DNA of 34,349 nt, taken from IMG/VR virus record IMGVR_UViG_3300034407_002867, positions 1 to 34,349 of that record, one strand, 5' to 3'. The notes beneath the pieces were generated by a model that saw only the letters and a program-made list of their open reading frames with translations, did not search any database and had not been told where the DNA came from. Below, piece by piece: positions 19,301-24,413 of the stretch. Numbering within the stretch: the stretch's first letter is position 1; each line of letters starts with the position of its first letter. Made by a program: the position numbers and the translations under genes. The DNA is from a virus.

Positions 19301-20880
19301 CAGATGTAACATTTAACACACAACCTACATCAACTGATTGGGTTACTATTGTTGCACTTGGCGTAACAACGCCAACACAACTAAGCTGGAGTGCACCTCA
19401 AGTACAACGTTTTATACATGATGGCAGCACATCGCAATACACATTAACAAAAAGCTTACAAGGCACAAATATTGTTAACATGGTAGTTGAGCGCAACGGA
19501 TTACGTCTACGAGCACCAGAGGGTATCGAGTATACCAGTGATGGGTCAAGTTTAGGTCCGTATTATTTGAGCACAACAGGTAAAACAAATCAAGGATTAA
19601 TTGCAGACAACGATGTTCTCGTGTATGTTGACAATGTACAACAGAATCTCGCAGTTGATTGGACACTCAGTGAATTTGATGGCAGTAGTGATAGATATGT
19701 TGAGTTTAATGCATCATCTCAACCAGCAGACGGTGCAGAAATTTTAATTGCAGTAACAACTGAAGCCGATTATACAATAGTAAACACAAATGATTTGTTG
19801 CTACGTGTTGGATCTGCGCCTAACACAACGTTCACTGTGTACACATTTAATGACACGTCTGAACAAAACATTATCACCAAAGTGTATCAAGGTCCTACTA
19901 CCGAAGGAGCAACTACTAGTGTTGCGTTTGATGAAAGTGATTATGATGTTGACCCATTTGATTACACACTAGGTATATCTATCGAAACTAACAATTTTGC
20001 TCTTGGCAGACTTGTAACTGATGCAGGTAGACTGTTTGTATCGCTAAATGGCAAATATCTCAAAGACGGTGTGGACTTTGAACTAAGTATTGGCACAGAT
20101 GGTCTCAGTGTTCTTACTATTAGCGGCGGCATACTTGGACCCATTGATGTGTTGGTAGTAACTATATTCACAATGAGTGTTGTCCCGGATAGTTTAAACT
20201 TCCGTATTTTCCAAGACATGCTAGGAAATCAAAAAATACTCAAACTAAACAGCAGCAATACCACTGAGTTAACATCTGCACTAGCAATGGATGATGATGT
20301 TGTTTATGTCAAGGATGCAAGCAAGTTGAGTGCACCGAATCTAGAATCAAACATATTTGGTCAGATGATAGTTGGTGCAGAGCGCATTACTTACAGAACA
20401 CGCAATTTAGCAAACAACACTGTTAGTGGATTGCGCAGAGGCGTAGCTGGTACCGGTGCAATGGCGCACGTTAGTGGCGAAAGTGTCAGTGATGTTGGGC
20501 TAGCACAACAGTTGCCAAGTACGTATCAGCAAAAAACTACAACCGATAAAACAAATATTGGCGACGGTTCAACTACTACCTTTATTGGGTCTGGTATTGT
20601 TGTACCATCAACGATTGACAGTACAGAGCTCGACGAAGCAGTTAGAGTTAGTGTTGGCGGCGCAGAGCTGATCAATACTGTTGATTATACTGTAACTCAA
20701 GTTGATGCAACCCAGGTTGAAGTAACACTCACAACTGCACCAACAGACGGCGTAGAAATTGATATCTCAATAGTCAATGGTAACGTAATGTACAAACAAG
20801 GAAATAATACAGCAAGTAACGGAATTGCGCTGCAAGACCAAACTACTGTAGCAGCATTATTTCTTAAAGACCAAGGTTAA
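7360..20880 (+). CDS. Giant virion structural protein (4506 aa), baseplate/tail, at the gp7 position
   Basis: This single open frame fills 39% of the window. The N-terminus (EQFLPEIFQT, LRTTLDQLYQNP, GYIGRKIGPG, NYQLEPGVV, YVNFGQYYWVPQGPDSVDV) resembles very large structural proteins of marine T4-like phages as I remember them. Its place after gp25-gp6 is that of T4 gp7 (1032 aa), but equivalence is inferred from order only. Visible parts include seven FG-GAP-like repeats at about residues 2190-2900 and a VxNGGTGYTxPPxV / PGSGYTTTPIITISGG repeat pair at about 3560-3635. An FIDTYSSHAPEELVPG stretch lies near 3815. About ten short beta modules of the form V-x-V-N-G-x(n)-D-Y-T lie mostly in the C-terminal third. 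No enzyme motif or signal peptide was seen. GGAG at 7345-7348 precedes the ATG. It probably forms a baseplate-peripheral or fibre structure. Confidence 0.8.
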   Translation: MAKRIRSEQFLPEIFQTPANKQLLRTTLDQLYQNPKLKPTQGYIGRKIGPGVTASDNYVLEPTETRTNYQLEPGVVQLKPNTNQVENAITYPGIIDSLQMQGADVSRHDRLFNSEYYSFDPFVDYDKYVNFGQYYWVPQGPDSVDVFSNSIPVQDDFDVEDTDDGYTFSGEAGTLPTLSVVREGNYTFNINSPGNNFWIQSVPGVSGVLPFQPNQSSRQVLGVSNNGEDSGTVRFDVPAKDAQNFYFTLSDIGATDLIDGTLKFTDINNQYVDEFLAVNGGIDGISDLENRTLILTTTSDSGWEIQTPFDTEGNGYGEGPFDDSTPIATDAERYVQWRINFNYADPDRPYMELTVNQSIANLSKTNIEYGTNNAGATWYKNAEGTMERQPLITANSDILYYQDGSDDTNFGIIRIVDQENAADLNISEILGKTNYTSPNGVVFTNGLKVRFIGTVVPASYANNEYYVEGVGASIDLLLTTNFVTPEKYTASSSVPYDSNPYDEGNFDETLNAPTAQDYLTVNRASIDRNAWSRSNRWFHIDVLDATATYNNVPLTINNDNRAKRPILEFRKNLKLFNAGTEGINSIDIIDFSETDAFSNINGTIGYSIDGYSLISGSQVIFAADADPEVRNKIYEVQFVELTPGATPIIDLQPASLTTPDVPANTTTVVMSGNTQQGKAYWFNGTNWISAQQKTKVNQAPLFDIFDSNGYSYSDITVYPSSTFVGTKLFSYAVGSGATDTIIEQPLKYSTIANVGDIVFDNNLYVDTFVYVSGTTSVTKMIDEGTVRQYNTRTTFDKLLGWQTSFTKTVQRQSFSFEYNAAPLVLDVQVIADTSLIPVKVYVEGQFVLPEDYTYATNIDNTTTITFNTDKQPVTGTVIEVQVISDTESSVAFYTIPVNLESNALNENSSGFTLGTVRKHYESICQNLENFSGKIHGANNVRDLGNVVPFGGLILQQSAPLSMMTNFINGRDFEFFRALEFNAVEYNKTKNKILNYVAQNDWQSKTTAEILDDALEAINAGKNQFSPFYWTDAIPSGPIFELTTYTVSAITTNVFDTLYSYNMFAANYAGILVYYTPKSTGVETILTGNGHDYTVAADGPRITINTDNVTLATGDIISIREYKSTSGSYVPATPSMMGMYEIFKPEKFLDNTYVEPQQVIRGHDGSITIAWDNGDFRNDVLLEFENRVYNNIKISEESRKMLPIKAADVIPGQFRTTDYSAATINSMLSVSFLSWAGGNRVPYKDQDYIPTNEFTWNYSNSTNRLSGDSLLGGWRAIYFQLYDTDSPDTRPWEMLGLSEKPSWWNDRYGPAPYTSGNLVLWEDLAAGRVADPIAPYVRKDYVRPGLLDVIPTDSQGRLLSPFDSVVGNYDQNSFKKSWVVGDMGPAETAWKRSSYYPFAIQRLLALTKPADYFSLYSDRDAWDYNAVFGQYLLNNRFRLNASQIGIYGNGTIKNSYINFIVDYNRVTGLDSTAILTSKLANIDIRLCYRMAAFSDQNYLKIFSEKSSPNSLNASLLLPDESYQLFLYQNPSFSEIQYSSVIVQRTTTGYTVSGYSTTKPYFSILESVSSGNFNRMTVNGETFRVANTYSKNVVTVPYGYEFSSKNAVVDFLVSYGKLLESQGMEFDTVENTAILNWEQMAQEFLYWAGQGWIAGSLINLNPAANILKLEQPNSVVESLKNENINDILLDQNYEPLMSSEYAVERLDNELKLIGLNNQTFSYLNARFTSYEHIIVFDNVSIFNDLVYEPKTAARQSRLLLNGYTVYDWNGTLDAQGFILNEDNIEPWVPNKSYTKGQIVLYKNRYWSAVELLAPTEKFDFSKWIKSDYNKIQKGLLPNLSSKASGLQENYDIHTANLEQDATLLGLGLIGFRPRQYMQNLNLDDISQAGLYSQFLGTKGTLQAAEIFTSANLGKDQAEYEIFENWAIQRGLYGASANRSYYELQLDESKLLGNPTTIDVVNAGETSSADQSISLNNIWKQSYKITDTNILPTIDQIPADVGLPSAGYVNYDDVDIKVFNYSDLTNIILNMEKVTVGTNVWVAKDNRYDWNIYRTNVVNASVVRVFDNLDGTCTVTFDVNHGLSAADRLIVKYFNSNVDGAYIVKSVPSLKTLVIDLMLLGNTTDITGDGRAFVLESVRVKQPADISSLSFVDEIQPTNEVWVDNSGNDTWEVLEKINPFGTPSDLDGPVAQINARFGTSIAQGLRNQGLVIGAPGYNSSVGAITVYNKGEGVYVETATISPATTGFNEFGSSLAVGGFDWAIVGAPASDSNKGYAVAVNRNPNNGNYRQSQIFVGASGASEQGYGVAISNDERWMYISSPADNNIDAYNLVNVQSQSVEYTGDAVTTSFAITPAIVVSGTLLTAQTQIGVTVNNIPKLAGVDWNLESVSGTTNVKFTTALNNGDDLRITRLLSYIDNTVVAETTFDTSMLYTVTDIYSFAVYVNNVLQRPGIDYTFVGNDVVLSSPATGTVFINSQSYWKHVDTFTVASVVGGARLGQSISTTTDGRQIMIGAPDDTVGSDTLAGTVHVMDRSVERFQVTDATVATYTVTDTPNGPVSVTVNGNYLIPTNNFNNPQFSVAGNVVTIGTTANPVTLNVGDIIEIETNNFRLMQSIQSTTPGASYSFGSVVKNCPTNCSLYIGVPNDSAIMPEAGSVERWANQSRLFGTITGTVANPVLSVGDSIRINNYYVTLTGTTVASLVNDINGADIPNVLAVADAGKLLLTLQNVAAGDEFIKLQVLPGVGTAYDDLGIAQMVFAQKITSPLVQAYGHFGTSASISNNALTLVVGAPDSTAIMATTFDTATTDFDSDSTPFSDPVAQSGVAITFDFLNAANPSITNFGKFVYGQQIFDTSINSLDKFGTAVDYRDGTLLVGAPNDDLDDSTDTNSGRTIQIINAKKELAWKVVYKQEPVVNTALLNSVFLYDKISSNVTNYLDFIDPLNGKILGSAQANIDYTGGVDPAAYNTGTVNNFGSQWNSNHLGEMWWDLSTVRFIDYHQDTIEYKARRWGQLFEGSVVDVYQWTENTVPPSEYAGIGEVYSTTSYTMTSMIDSVGTFVTYYYYWVKGITSVSPSKTLSAAGVTQYIANPRSSGISYAAALSPSTTALYNCNSLISAKDTILHIEFDKIANTDNVHAEYDLITVGNPSSFLGAGLYRKLLDSFCGEDTLGNIVPDATLSIADKYGVNFRPRQSMFKDRFLALENYLSRANKIMALYPLTDSKKFDLLNSEEPEPTKVSGAWDKRVATYAELTYQDLQQVPVGYIYLVASDSTQQGLWTTYTVQANKTLLLSRVQTYDTKLYWNYVDWVAVGYDASVKPTTEVAVYSDLLALTPVNGQAVKVTANSFGKSEIYQWTSAAGEWVRVQLTDGTVAISNTIWDYAIGNYGFDTEVFDAQRFDQAPNTETRQILKALNEEIFTTDLEIYRNELLIQVFEFITTEQLAPDWLFKTSLIDVSHKIRDLLPYPIYKRDNQDFVSDYIEEVKPYHVQIREFNLRYEGIDSYNGSATDFDVPAYYDELRQGFISPILDNNVDNPSSVSSFPSTDPIWQTWPYSQWFNNYLLELTSVTVLNGGTGYTVPPQVIVTGDATTQATMEAKVNSAGNVISISVLTPGSGYTTTPIITISGGNGVGATAIAVLAPSLIRDIVTTIKYDRITYNSQVVDWQANTVYTANELVRYPVPTVGTVNTVQAKVYQVITDFTSASTFDPENFTVVDPTTLDGADRTIGMYTPTPNQPGRELAQLMAGIDYPGVQVQGPDFDQNTGFDVGNYDVNPFDNLDFGPEGLPTYSTDILDVIYESSFVDSYLGIRATDINVEGGEFIDTYSSHAPEELVPGSEFDTLDLKVYTRPGSDWSNNGHGFDIKDISVEYTGVGTTVSFANLMQHPVELEIYNELSGQNVDPSTYTINWVTKVITFNSGNVGNVFDVQVYGLGGGSQLYKESFVGSTITNATQRINVAYTEIAEMVVFVNGALFTNYTYAASGSFATDVTFNTQPTSTDWVTIVALGVTTPTQLSWSAPQVQRFIHDGSTSQYTLTKSLQGTNIVNMVVERNGLRLRAPEGIEYTSDGSSLGPYYLSTTGKTNQGLIADNDVLVYVDNVQQNLAVDWTLSEFDGSSDRYVEFNASSQPADGAEILIAVTTEADYTIVNTNDLLLRVGSAPNTTFTVYTFNDTSEQNIITKVYQGPTTEGATTSVAFDESDYDVDPFDYTLGISIETNNFALGRLVTDAGRLFVSLNGKYLKDGVDFELSIGTDGLSVLTISGGILGPIDVLVVTIFTMSVVPDSLNFRIFQDMLGNQKILKLNSSNTTELTSALAMDDDVVYVKDASKLSAPNLESNIFGQMIVGAERITYRTRNLANNTVSGLRRGVAGTGAMAHVSGESVSDVGLAQQLPSTYQQKTTTDKTNIGDGSTTTFIGSGIVVPSTIDSTELDEAVRVSVGGAELINTVDYTVTQVDATQVEVTLTTAPTDGVEIDISIVNGNVMYKQGNNTASNGIALQDQTTVAALFLKDQG
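13936..16047 (+). repeat. Seven FG-GAP-like repeats (predicted beta-propeller) within the giant protein
   Basis: Seven copies of an (F/Y/L)G-x(10-20)-(I/V)G-(A/V)P-x(n)-G-x-(V/I) pattern lie within residues about 2193-2896. Examples are RFGTSIAQ...VIGAPGYN, EFGSSLAV...IVGAPASD, GYGVAISN...YISSPADN, RLGQSIST...MIGAPDDT, SFGSVVKN...YIGVPNDS, HFGTSASI...VVGAPDST and KFGTAVDY...LVGAPNDD. Seven blades is the number in the integrin-alpha propeller, where this repeat is best known. Extra beta modules sit between repeats 3/4, 4/5 and 5/6. The fold is inferred from the pattern, not computed. Confidence 0.6.
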
Positions 20881-20888
20881 CTAGATAG

Positions 20889-20896
20889 GTAAATAC
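20889..20896 (+). promoter_or_regulatory. Weak late-promoter-like GTAAATAC just upstream of the 20900 gene
   Basis: GGTAAATA matches six of eight positions of TATAAATA and ends three bases before the ATG at 20900, the same placement as the box before gp25. An AGG at 20887-20889 may be the ribosome site. Promoter activity is doubtful. Confidence 0.2.
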
Positions 20897-20899
20897 AGC

Positions 20900-21565
20900 A
20901 TGGAAGTAGATAAAGATAACGTTAACGAGATGTCAATGGAACAAAATAAAGAAGTTGCACCAAACGAAAATGGTCAAGTTGCTATCAGTGGGCACATCAA
21001 GATTTTTGATCCGAACACCGATGAAGTAATTATAGATAAACGTAATGCAATTCATTATGAAAATATGAGTGAAGCACTTGCAAACAGTCTTGCAAATAAA
21101 AGCATTGGACAAATCTATAGTATGTCATTTGGAAACGGCGGCAGTAGTGTAGATCCAACAGGTGTTATTACATACTTGCCACCTAATACTACAGGGCAAA
21201 ACGCTAATCTATATAATCCAACATATTCAAAAGTTGTTGACGACAATAGTGCAGCAAACACCGACACCAGTAGAAACAAACTAACTGTAACGCATACCAC
21301 TGGTAAAGTGTACACAGACATTCTAGTTAGTTGTCTATTAGATTACGGAGAGCCCAGTGGACAACAGGCATTCGATAATTCAACAGATTTTAATGGAGAC
21401 TATGTGTTCGACGAGCTTGGACTTAAAGTTTGGAACGGCAGTGCAACTAATTTAAGATTGATAACACATGTTATTTTTCATCCAGTTCAGAAATCATTGA
21501 ACAGACAAATACAAATTGATTACACAGTGCGCATTCAGACTTTGACAAATCTTAGTGCGACATAA
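20900..21565 (+). CDS. Virion structural protein, marine T4-like phage type
   Basis: The 221-residue protein has a short charged N-terminus and then a compact domain. Recognisable stretches are VAISGHIKIFDPNTDEVI, KRNAIHYENMSEALANSLAN, IYSMSFGNGGSSVDPTG and VYTDILVSCLLDYGEPSGQQ, ending with IQIDYTVRIQTL. I recall similar proteins in the tail regions of cyanophages. The order puts it between the giant tail protein and the fibre genes, so a baseplate-to-fibre connector is possible, but no T4 counterpart is recognised. The ATG at 20900 is preferred over the in-frame ATG at 20930 because an AGG lies ten bases upstream and the distance from the previous stop is only 19 bases. Its stop codon overlaps a late-promoter box at 21561. 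Confidence 0.75.
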   Translation: MEVDKDNVNEMSMEQNKEVAPNENGQVAISGHIKIFDPNTDEVIIDKRNAIHYENMSEALANSLANKSIGQIYSMSFGNGGSSVDPTGVITYLPPNTTGQNANLYNPTYSKVVDDNSAANTDTSRNKLTVTHTTGKVYTDILVSCLLDYGEPSGQQAFDNSTDFNGDYVFDELGLKVWNGSATNLRLITHVIFHPVQKSLNRQIQIDYTVRIQTLTNLSAT

Positions 21566-21569
21566 ATAC
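21561..21569 (+). promoter_or_regulatory. Late promoter box CATAAATAC (upstream member of a pair)
   Basis: CATAAATA, seven of eight to the T4 late box, overlaps the stop codon of the 20900 gene. It lies 25 bases upstream of an exact box at 21586, and both point to the fibre gene at 21619. Confidence 0.5.
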
Positions 21570-21585
21570 ACGTATATTATAAAGA

Positions 21586-21594
21586 TATAAATAC
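21586..21594 (+). promoter_or_regulatory. T4-type late promoter TATAAATAC before the fibre gene
   Basis: TATAAATA is an exact match to the T4 late -10 box. It lies 25 bases upstream of the ATG at 21619. A GGAG at 21605-21608 falls between it and the ATG, so the arrangement is complete: promoter, short leader, ribosome site, start. Confidence 0.75.
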
Positions 21595-21618
21595 ACTTGG
21601 AAACGGAGTAATAAACAA

Positions 21619-23010
21619 ATGGCTTATACCATTAACAAAACAGATGGTACGATCTTTGCAGTAGTTGCAGATGGTACTATTAATACAGATTCAAGCCAAA
21701 TCATCGTAGGCAAAAACTACGCAGGATACGGCGAGTTCTTAGGAGAGAACTTTGTTCACTTGTTGGAAAATGCAGCAAACACAACTGCACCGGGAACACC
21801 GTTGCAAGGACAGTTATGGTATGATCAAACCAACAATGTTATTAAAGTATATAACGGCACATTGTTCAAGTCTATTTCGGGCGCAACTTCATCAACATCG
21901 GCACCGACTAGTAATGTAGCAGGCGACCTTTGGTTTGATACTGTAAACGATCAACTTAAAGTATACAGCGGTAGTGCTTTTGTAACGATTGGTCCAGCGT
22001 TTACTAGCGGCGAAGGCACTTCGGGCGCTATTGTTGACACTATCACTGATAGTAGTCCAGGCGCAGATCATGTTGTTGTGTTGATGTATGTTAATAATGT
22101 TATTTGTGGTATTTGGTCTAAAGACGCAACTTTTACTCCGGCTGCGGCACTTTCGGGCTTTGCTACAATTTCTCCAGGTCTGAACTTGAGCACCACAGTA
22201 GCTGGCGCAACATTTAAGGGTACAGCATCAAATGCTGATACACTTGACAGCTTAAACAGCACACAGTTTATGCGGGCAGATGCAGCCACTAGTACAACCG
22301 GGACATTAAGTGTATTAAATGATACTGGTGTATACTTCGGCGGCGACAATGATGGTCGACTAAATGTTAGTGGCACAGATGTGTACTTTCAAAATCAAAC
22401 ACAAGATGGCGATATTATAATTCGTGTTAACGATGGTGGTGTACAAACTACTGCTATGACAATTGATGGCGCAACTTCAGTTGTTACTGTTAACACTAGC
22501 TTGGTTTCAACAGGCTCAGTAACAGTTGGCAGTATAGTAAATGGCAATGCTGACGGCGTTGGTAATATTGGATCTCCTTCATTATCTTTTGACACAGTGT
22601 ACGCTAGAGCAACGTCTGCAGAATACGCCGATTTGGCGGAGCGTTTTGCAGCAGATGCAGAATATGCTCCTGGTACAGTTGTTGAACTCGGCGGTAGCGA
22701 AGAAGTTACAATTTGCGTAGATGATCTTTCGACTAATGTTTTTGGGGTAGTATCAACTCGTCCAGCTTACACAATGAATGCAGGATCCGGGAACGATGCT
22801 ACACATCCAGCAATTGCTATGACCGGGCGTGTTCCAGTTATGACAATGGGTTTTGTGTCTAAAGGTGATAGACTAGTAAGTGCAGGCAACGGCGCAGCTA
22901 GAGCAGCAACTCTGGATGAAGTAACAGCATTTAACGTAATCGGCCGTGCGCTAACGAATAAGGAAAGCGACGGTTTTGGTACTGTAGAAGCGATTGTGAA
23001 AATTAGTTAA
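21619..23010 (+). CDS. Tail fibre-like protein with C-terminal YADLAE/peptidase-G2-like domain
   Basis: This 463-residue protein has the modular look of a phage fibre. Residues 1-60 (INKTDGTIFAVVADGTINTD, then GKNYAGYGEFLGENFVHLLE) are an N-terminal attachment type that I recall from marine phage fibres. Two copies of a G-x-LW(Y/F)D-x(n)-KVY-x-G unit follow at residues about 64-80 and 102-118. The middle (about 200-330) is rich in short Thr/Ser/Gly/Asp beta segments. The last 130 residues begin YADLAERFAADAEYAPGTVV at about 336 and resemble the C-terminal domain of many fibre proteins, related in part to peptidase G2 autoproteolytic tips. Autoproteolysis is not demonstrated here. GGAG precedes the ATG by ten bases, and two late-promoter boxes lie just upstream. 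Host binding is a plausible role. Confidence 0.75.
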   Translation: MAYTINKTDGTIFAVVADGTINTDSSQIIVGKNYAGYGEFLGENFVHLLENAANTTAPGTPLQGQLWYDQTNNVIKVYNGTLFKSISGATSSTSAPTSNVAGDLWFDTVNDQLKVYSGSAFVTIGPAFTSGEGTSGAIVDTITDSSPGADHVVVLMYVNNVICGIWSKDATFTPAAALSGFATISPGLNLSTTVAGATFKGTASNADTLDSLNSTQFMRADAATSTTGTLSVLNDTGVYFGGDNDGRLNVSGTDVYFQNQTQDGDIIIRVNDGGVQTTAMTIDGATSVVTVNTSLVSTGSVTVGSIVNGNADGVGNIGSPSLSFDTVYARATSAEYADLAERFAADAEYAPGTVVELGGSEEVTICVDDLSTNVFGVVSTRPAYTMNAGSGNDATHPAIAMTGRVPVMTMGFVSKGDRLVSAGNGAARAATLDEVTAFNVIGRALTNKESDGFGTVEAIVKIS

Positions 23011-23014
23011 TTAC

Positions 23015-23023
23015 TATAAATAC
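23015..23023 (+). promoter_or_regulatory. T4-type late promoter TATAAATAC in the 124-base leader
   Basis: An exact TATAAATA lies five bases after the fibre gene's TAA. It should drive the 23135 gene through a leader of about 105 bases, longer than the other leaders here. The leader holds a tiny frame (23035-23076) and a short hairpin (23097-23111). Confidence 0.75.
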
Positions 23024-23034
23024 ATAGATACAAG

Positions 23035-23076
23035 ATGACAACCCAGCTATATAGAAAAATAACTAAAACTACCTAA
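23035..23076 (+). CDS. Possible 13-codon leader peptide
   Basis: ATG at 23035 opens a frame reading MTTQLYRKITKTT to a TAA at 23074-23076, within the leader made from the late promoter at 23015. There is no clear ribosome site, because the ATG is only about six bases from the predicted transcript start. It may be chance, and is listed because it occupies an otherwise gene-free gap. Confidence 0.15.
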   Translation: MTTQLYRKITKTT

Positions 23077-23096
23077 TTGGGAATTCATTATATAGC

Positions 23097-23111
23097 GTAG
23101 GTTACACCTAC
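23097..23111 (+). other. Short inverted repeat in the leader of the 23135 gene
   Basis: GTAGGT and ACCTAC are perfect complements separated by TAC. The stem ends seven bases before the AAAGGG ribosome site (23118-23123). It is a small hairpin that could affect translation or RNA stability; there is no T-run, so it is not an intrinsic terminator. Confidence 0.35.
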
Positions 23112-23134
23112 TAATACAAAGGGAAAAATAATTA

Positions 23135-24061
23135 ATGGCGTACACAGCAGGAGATGTAATCTCACATGCAGATTACAATGATTTCGCTCAAAAAACAGAT
23201 ACAGTTTGGGGCACTGGTGCCGGAACTGACGGCTACGGGCAAACCAACACAATCGGTACAGTAACTGGTGGTGTTACAATTACAGCGACACAGTGGGCAA
23301 CATTGCTAGCAAGAATAACAAGTGCAGCAAACCACCAGGGGTCGACAATTACAGCAATAACAAGTCCGACTGCTGGCGACACTATTTCGGCATATGCTGC
23401 ATTGGCAACAAACGTTGCAGCGATCCAAAACAATAATAATGCCGCTGCTAGTGGCAGTGATGCTACAGCAACTACTACAACAACTAGTGCGTGGACTGCA
23501 ACTGCAACAACAAGCAAAACTGTTACATTTGCTAGTGCCGACCAACTGCGTTATTTCTTTAATGCCGGCGGCATGATTAGAATGGGTTTTAGTCGCACAG
23601 GCGGAACTGCAAGTGATCAAAACACTTCTTGGACAAACTTATTAGACCAAGCTGGTACAATTGTATTAACAGGATCTGGTAATCCAGGTTTTACTAAAAC
23701 TATTGCAGGTGTAACTTACACTGGTACTACTAGAATTGGTGGCAGCGGCACCCCATCTACACTAGCCGAGGGAATTGGTGCGTATAACCTTACTGGGACA
23801 AACCAAACACTTTACAAACAATTCGCTACTACATACACTTATACGTCAAACTACACTCAAATTGACGCATCAATTAGTGGAAATGTTATTACGTTCACAG
23901 TAACGCTAGCTGATGTCAGTGGTCCAAACGTACCCGGCGGACTTGACAGCATCGACGGAACACTTACTATGACTACAACAATTCGTCAACCATCAACTAC
24001 ATACATTGCAAGTACATGGGGTTCAGTAACGCAGAATGCTGCATCTTGGACGCTAACTTAA
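23135..24061 (+). CDS. Virion structural protein, tail/fibre-associated
   Basis: The 308-residue protein begins YTAGDVISHADYNDFAQKTD followed by a WGTGAGTDGYGQ stretch. I recognise this start from structural proteins of marine T4-like phages. A Thr/Ala/Ser-rich linker (about 108-136) leads to LRYFFNAGGMIRMGFSRTGG (about 138-158), and the rest is a run of short beta strands rich in Thr and Gly. No signal peptide, membrane segment or enzyme motif is seen. AAAGGG lies 11 bases before the ATG, with a late promoter 112 bases upstream. It is the last structural gene before the hairpin at 24086. A fibre or tail-surface role is inferred from composition and position. Confidence 0.7.
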   Translation: MAYTAGDVISHADYNDFAQKTDTVWGTGAGTDGYGQTNTIGTVTGGVTITATQWATLLARITSAANHQGSTITAITSPTAGDTISAYAALATNVAAIQNNNNAAASGSDATATTTTTSAWTATATTSKTVTFASADQLRYFFNAGGMIRMGFSRTGGTASDQNTSWTNLLDQAGTIVLTGSGNPGFTKTIAGVTYTGTTRIGGSGTPSTLAEGIGAYNLTGTNQTLYKQFATTYTYTSNYTQIDASISGNVITFTVTLADVSGPNVPGGLDSIDGTLTMTTTIRQPSTTYIASTWGSVTQNAASWTLT

Positions 24062-24085
24062 TATTTAAAAATTTAATCAGGTCAT

Positions 24086-24116
24086 TGTTTGCATGCTAAC
24101 TACTAGCATGCAAACA
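24086..24116 (+). other. Perfect 13-bp hairpin over the start of the 24093 gene
   Basis: TGTTTGCATGCTA (24086-24098) and TAGCATGCAAACA (24104-24116) are exact reverse complements around the loop ACTAC. The ATG at 24093 lies in the left arm and the in-frame ATG at 24108 in the right arm. A possible AGGT ribosome site (24079-24082) lies outside the stem. There is no downstream T-run, so this is not a standard terminator. It sits at the junction between the structural genes and the accessory operon. Confidence 0.8.
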
Positions 24117-24413
24117 GACCAACTCTCCCAAAACATTAAAACTAGATTTGATCATCAGCAAGCCAGGATTGTCTTGCGGGAAACGTATCAGGCTAAGATG
24201 CTTTTTGCGCATAGTGGCGGTATGTGGAAAGCATCGCCAGACTTGATTGTGTTGTGTGATTGTTGCCAAGATTCACTTGTAGTACTTGAAGATTATTATA
24301 ATACACCAGTTAGTGTGGATCCGCGTGAACTTAAAAAATTAGCAATGCAGAGATGGCAGGAACAAATGAACGCCTGGCAAGCTGAATACAATGAAATTTC
24401 TAAACAAAGATGA
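24093..24413 (+). CDS. Conserved-type phage protein of unknown function
   Basis: The 106-residue protein is soluble and mostly helical by composition. The core reads RFDHQQARIVLRETYQAKML, then FAHSGGMWKASPDLIVLCDC, a YYNTPVSVDPRELKKLA stretch and a charged amphipathic C-terminal helix (QRWQEQMNAWQAEYNEISKQ). I recall similar small proteins downstream of tail genes in cyanophages, with no assigned function. Three cysteines cluster as CDCC near residue 52. The start could be ATG 24093 (AGGT ten bases upstream) or ATG 24108; both lie in the arms of the hairpin at 24086-24116, so translation may be structure-controlled. Its TGA overlaps the ATG of the next gene (ATGA), suggesting coupling. Confidence 0.7.
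   Translation: MLTTSMQTDQLSQNIKTRFDHQQARIVLRETYQAKMLFAHSGGMWKASPDLIVLCDCCQDSLVVLEDYYNTPVSVDPRELKKLAMQRWQEQMNAWQAEYNEISKQR

Noticed and set aside
23306-23620. Two overlapping antisense frames opposite the 23135 gene
   Set aside because: Both are by-products of the Thr/Ala-rich linker codons (ACA/GCA/ACT) on the + strand.
24086-24116. Hairpin considered as a rho-independent terminator
   Set aside because: No run of T follows the stem on either strand, and the stem overlaps a coding start. It is kept only as a structural/regulatory element.
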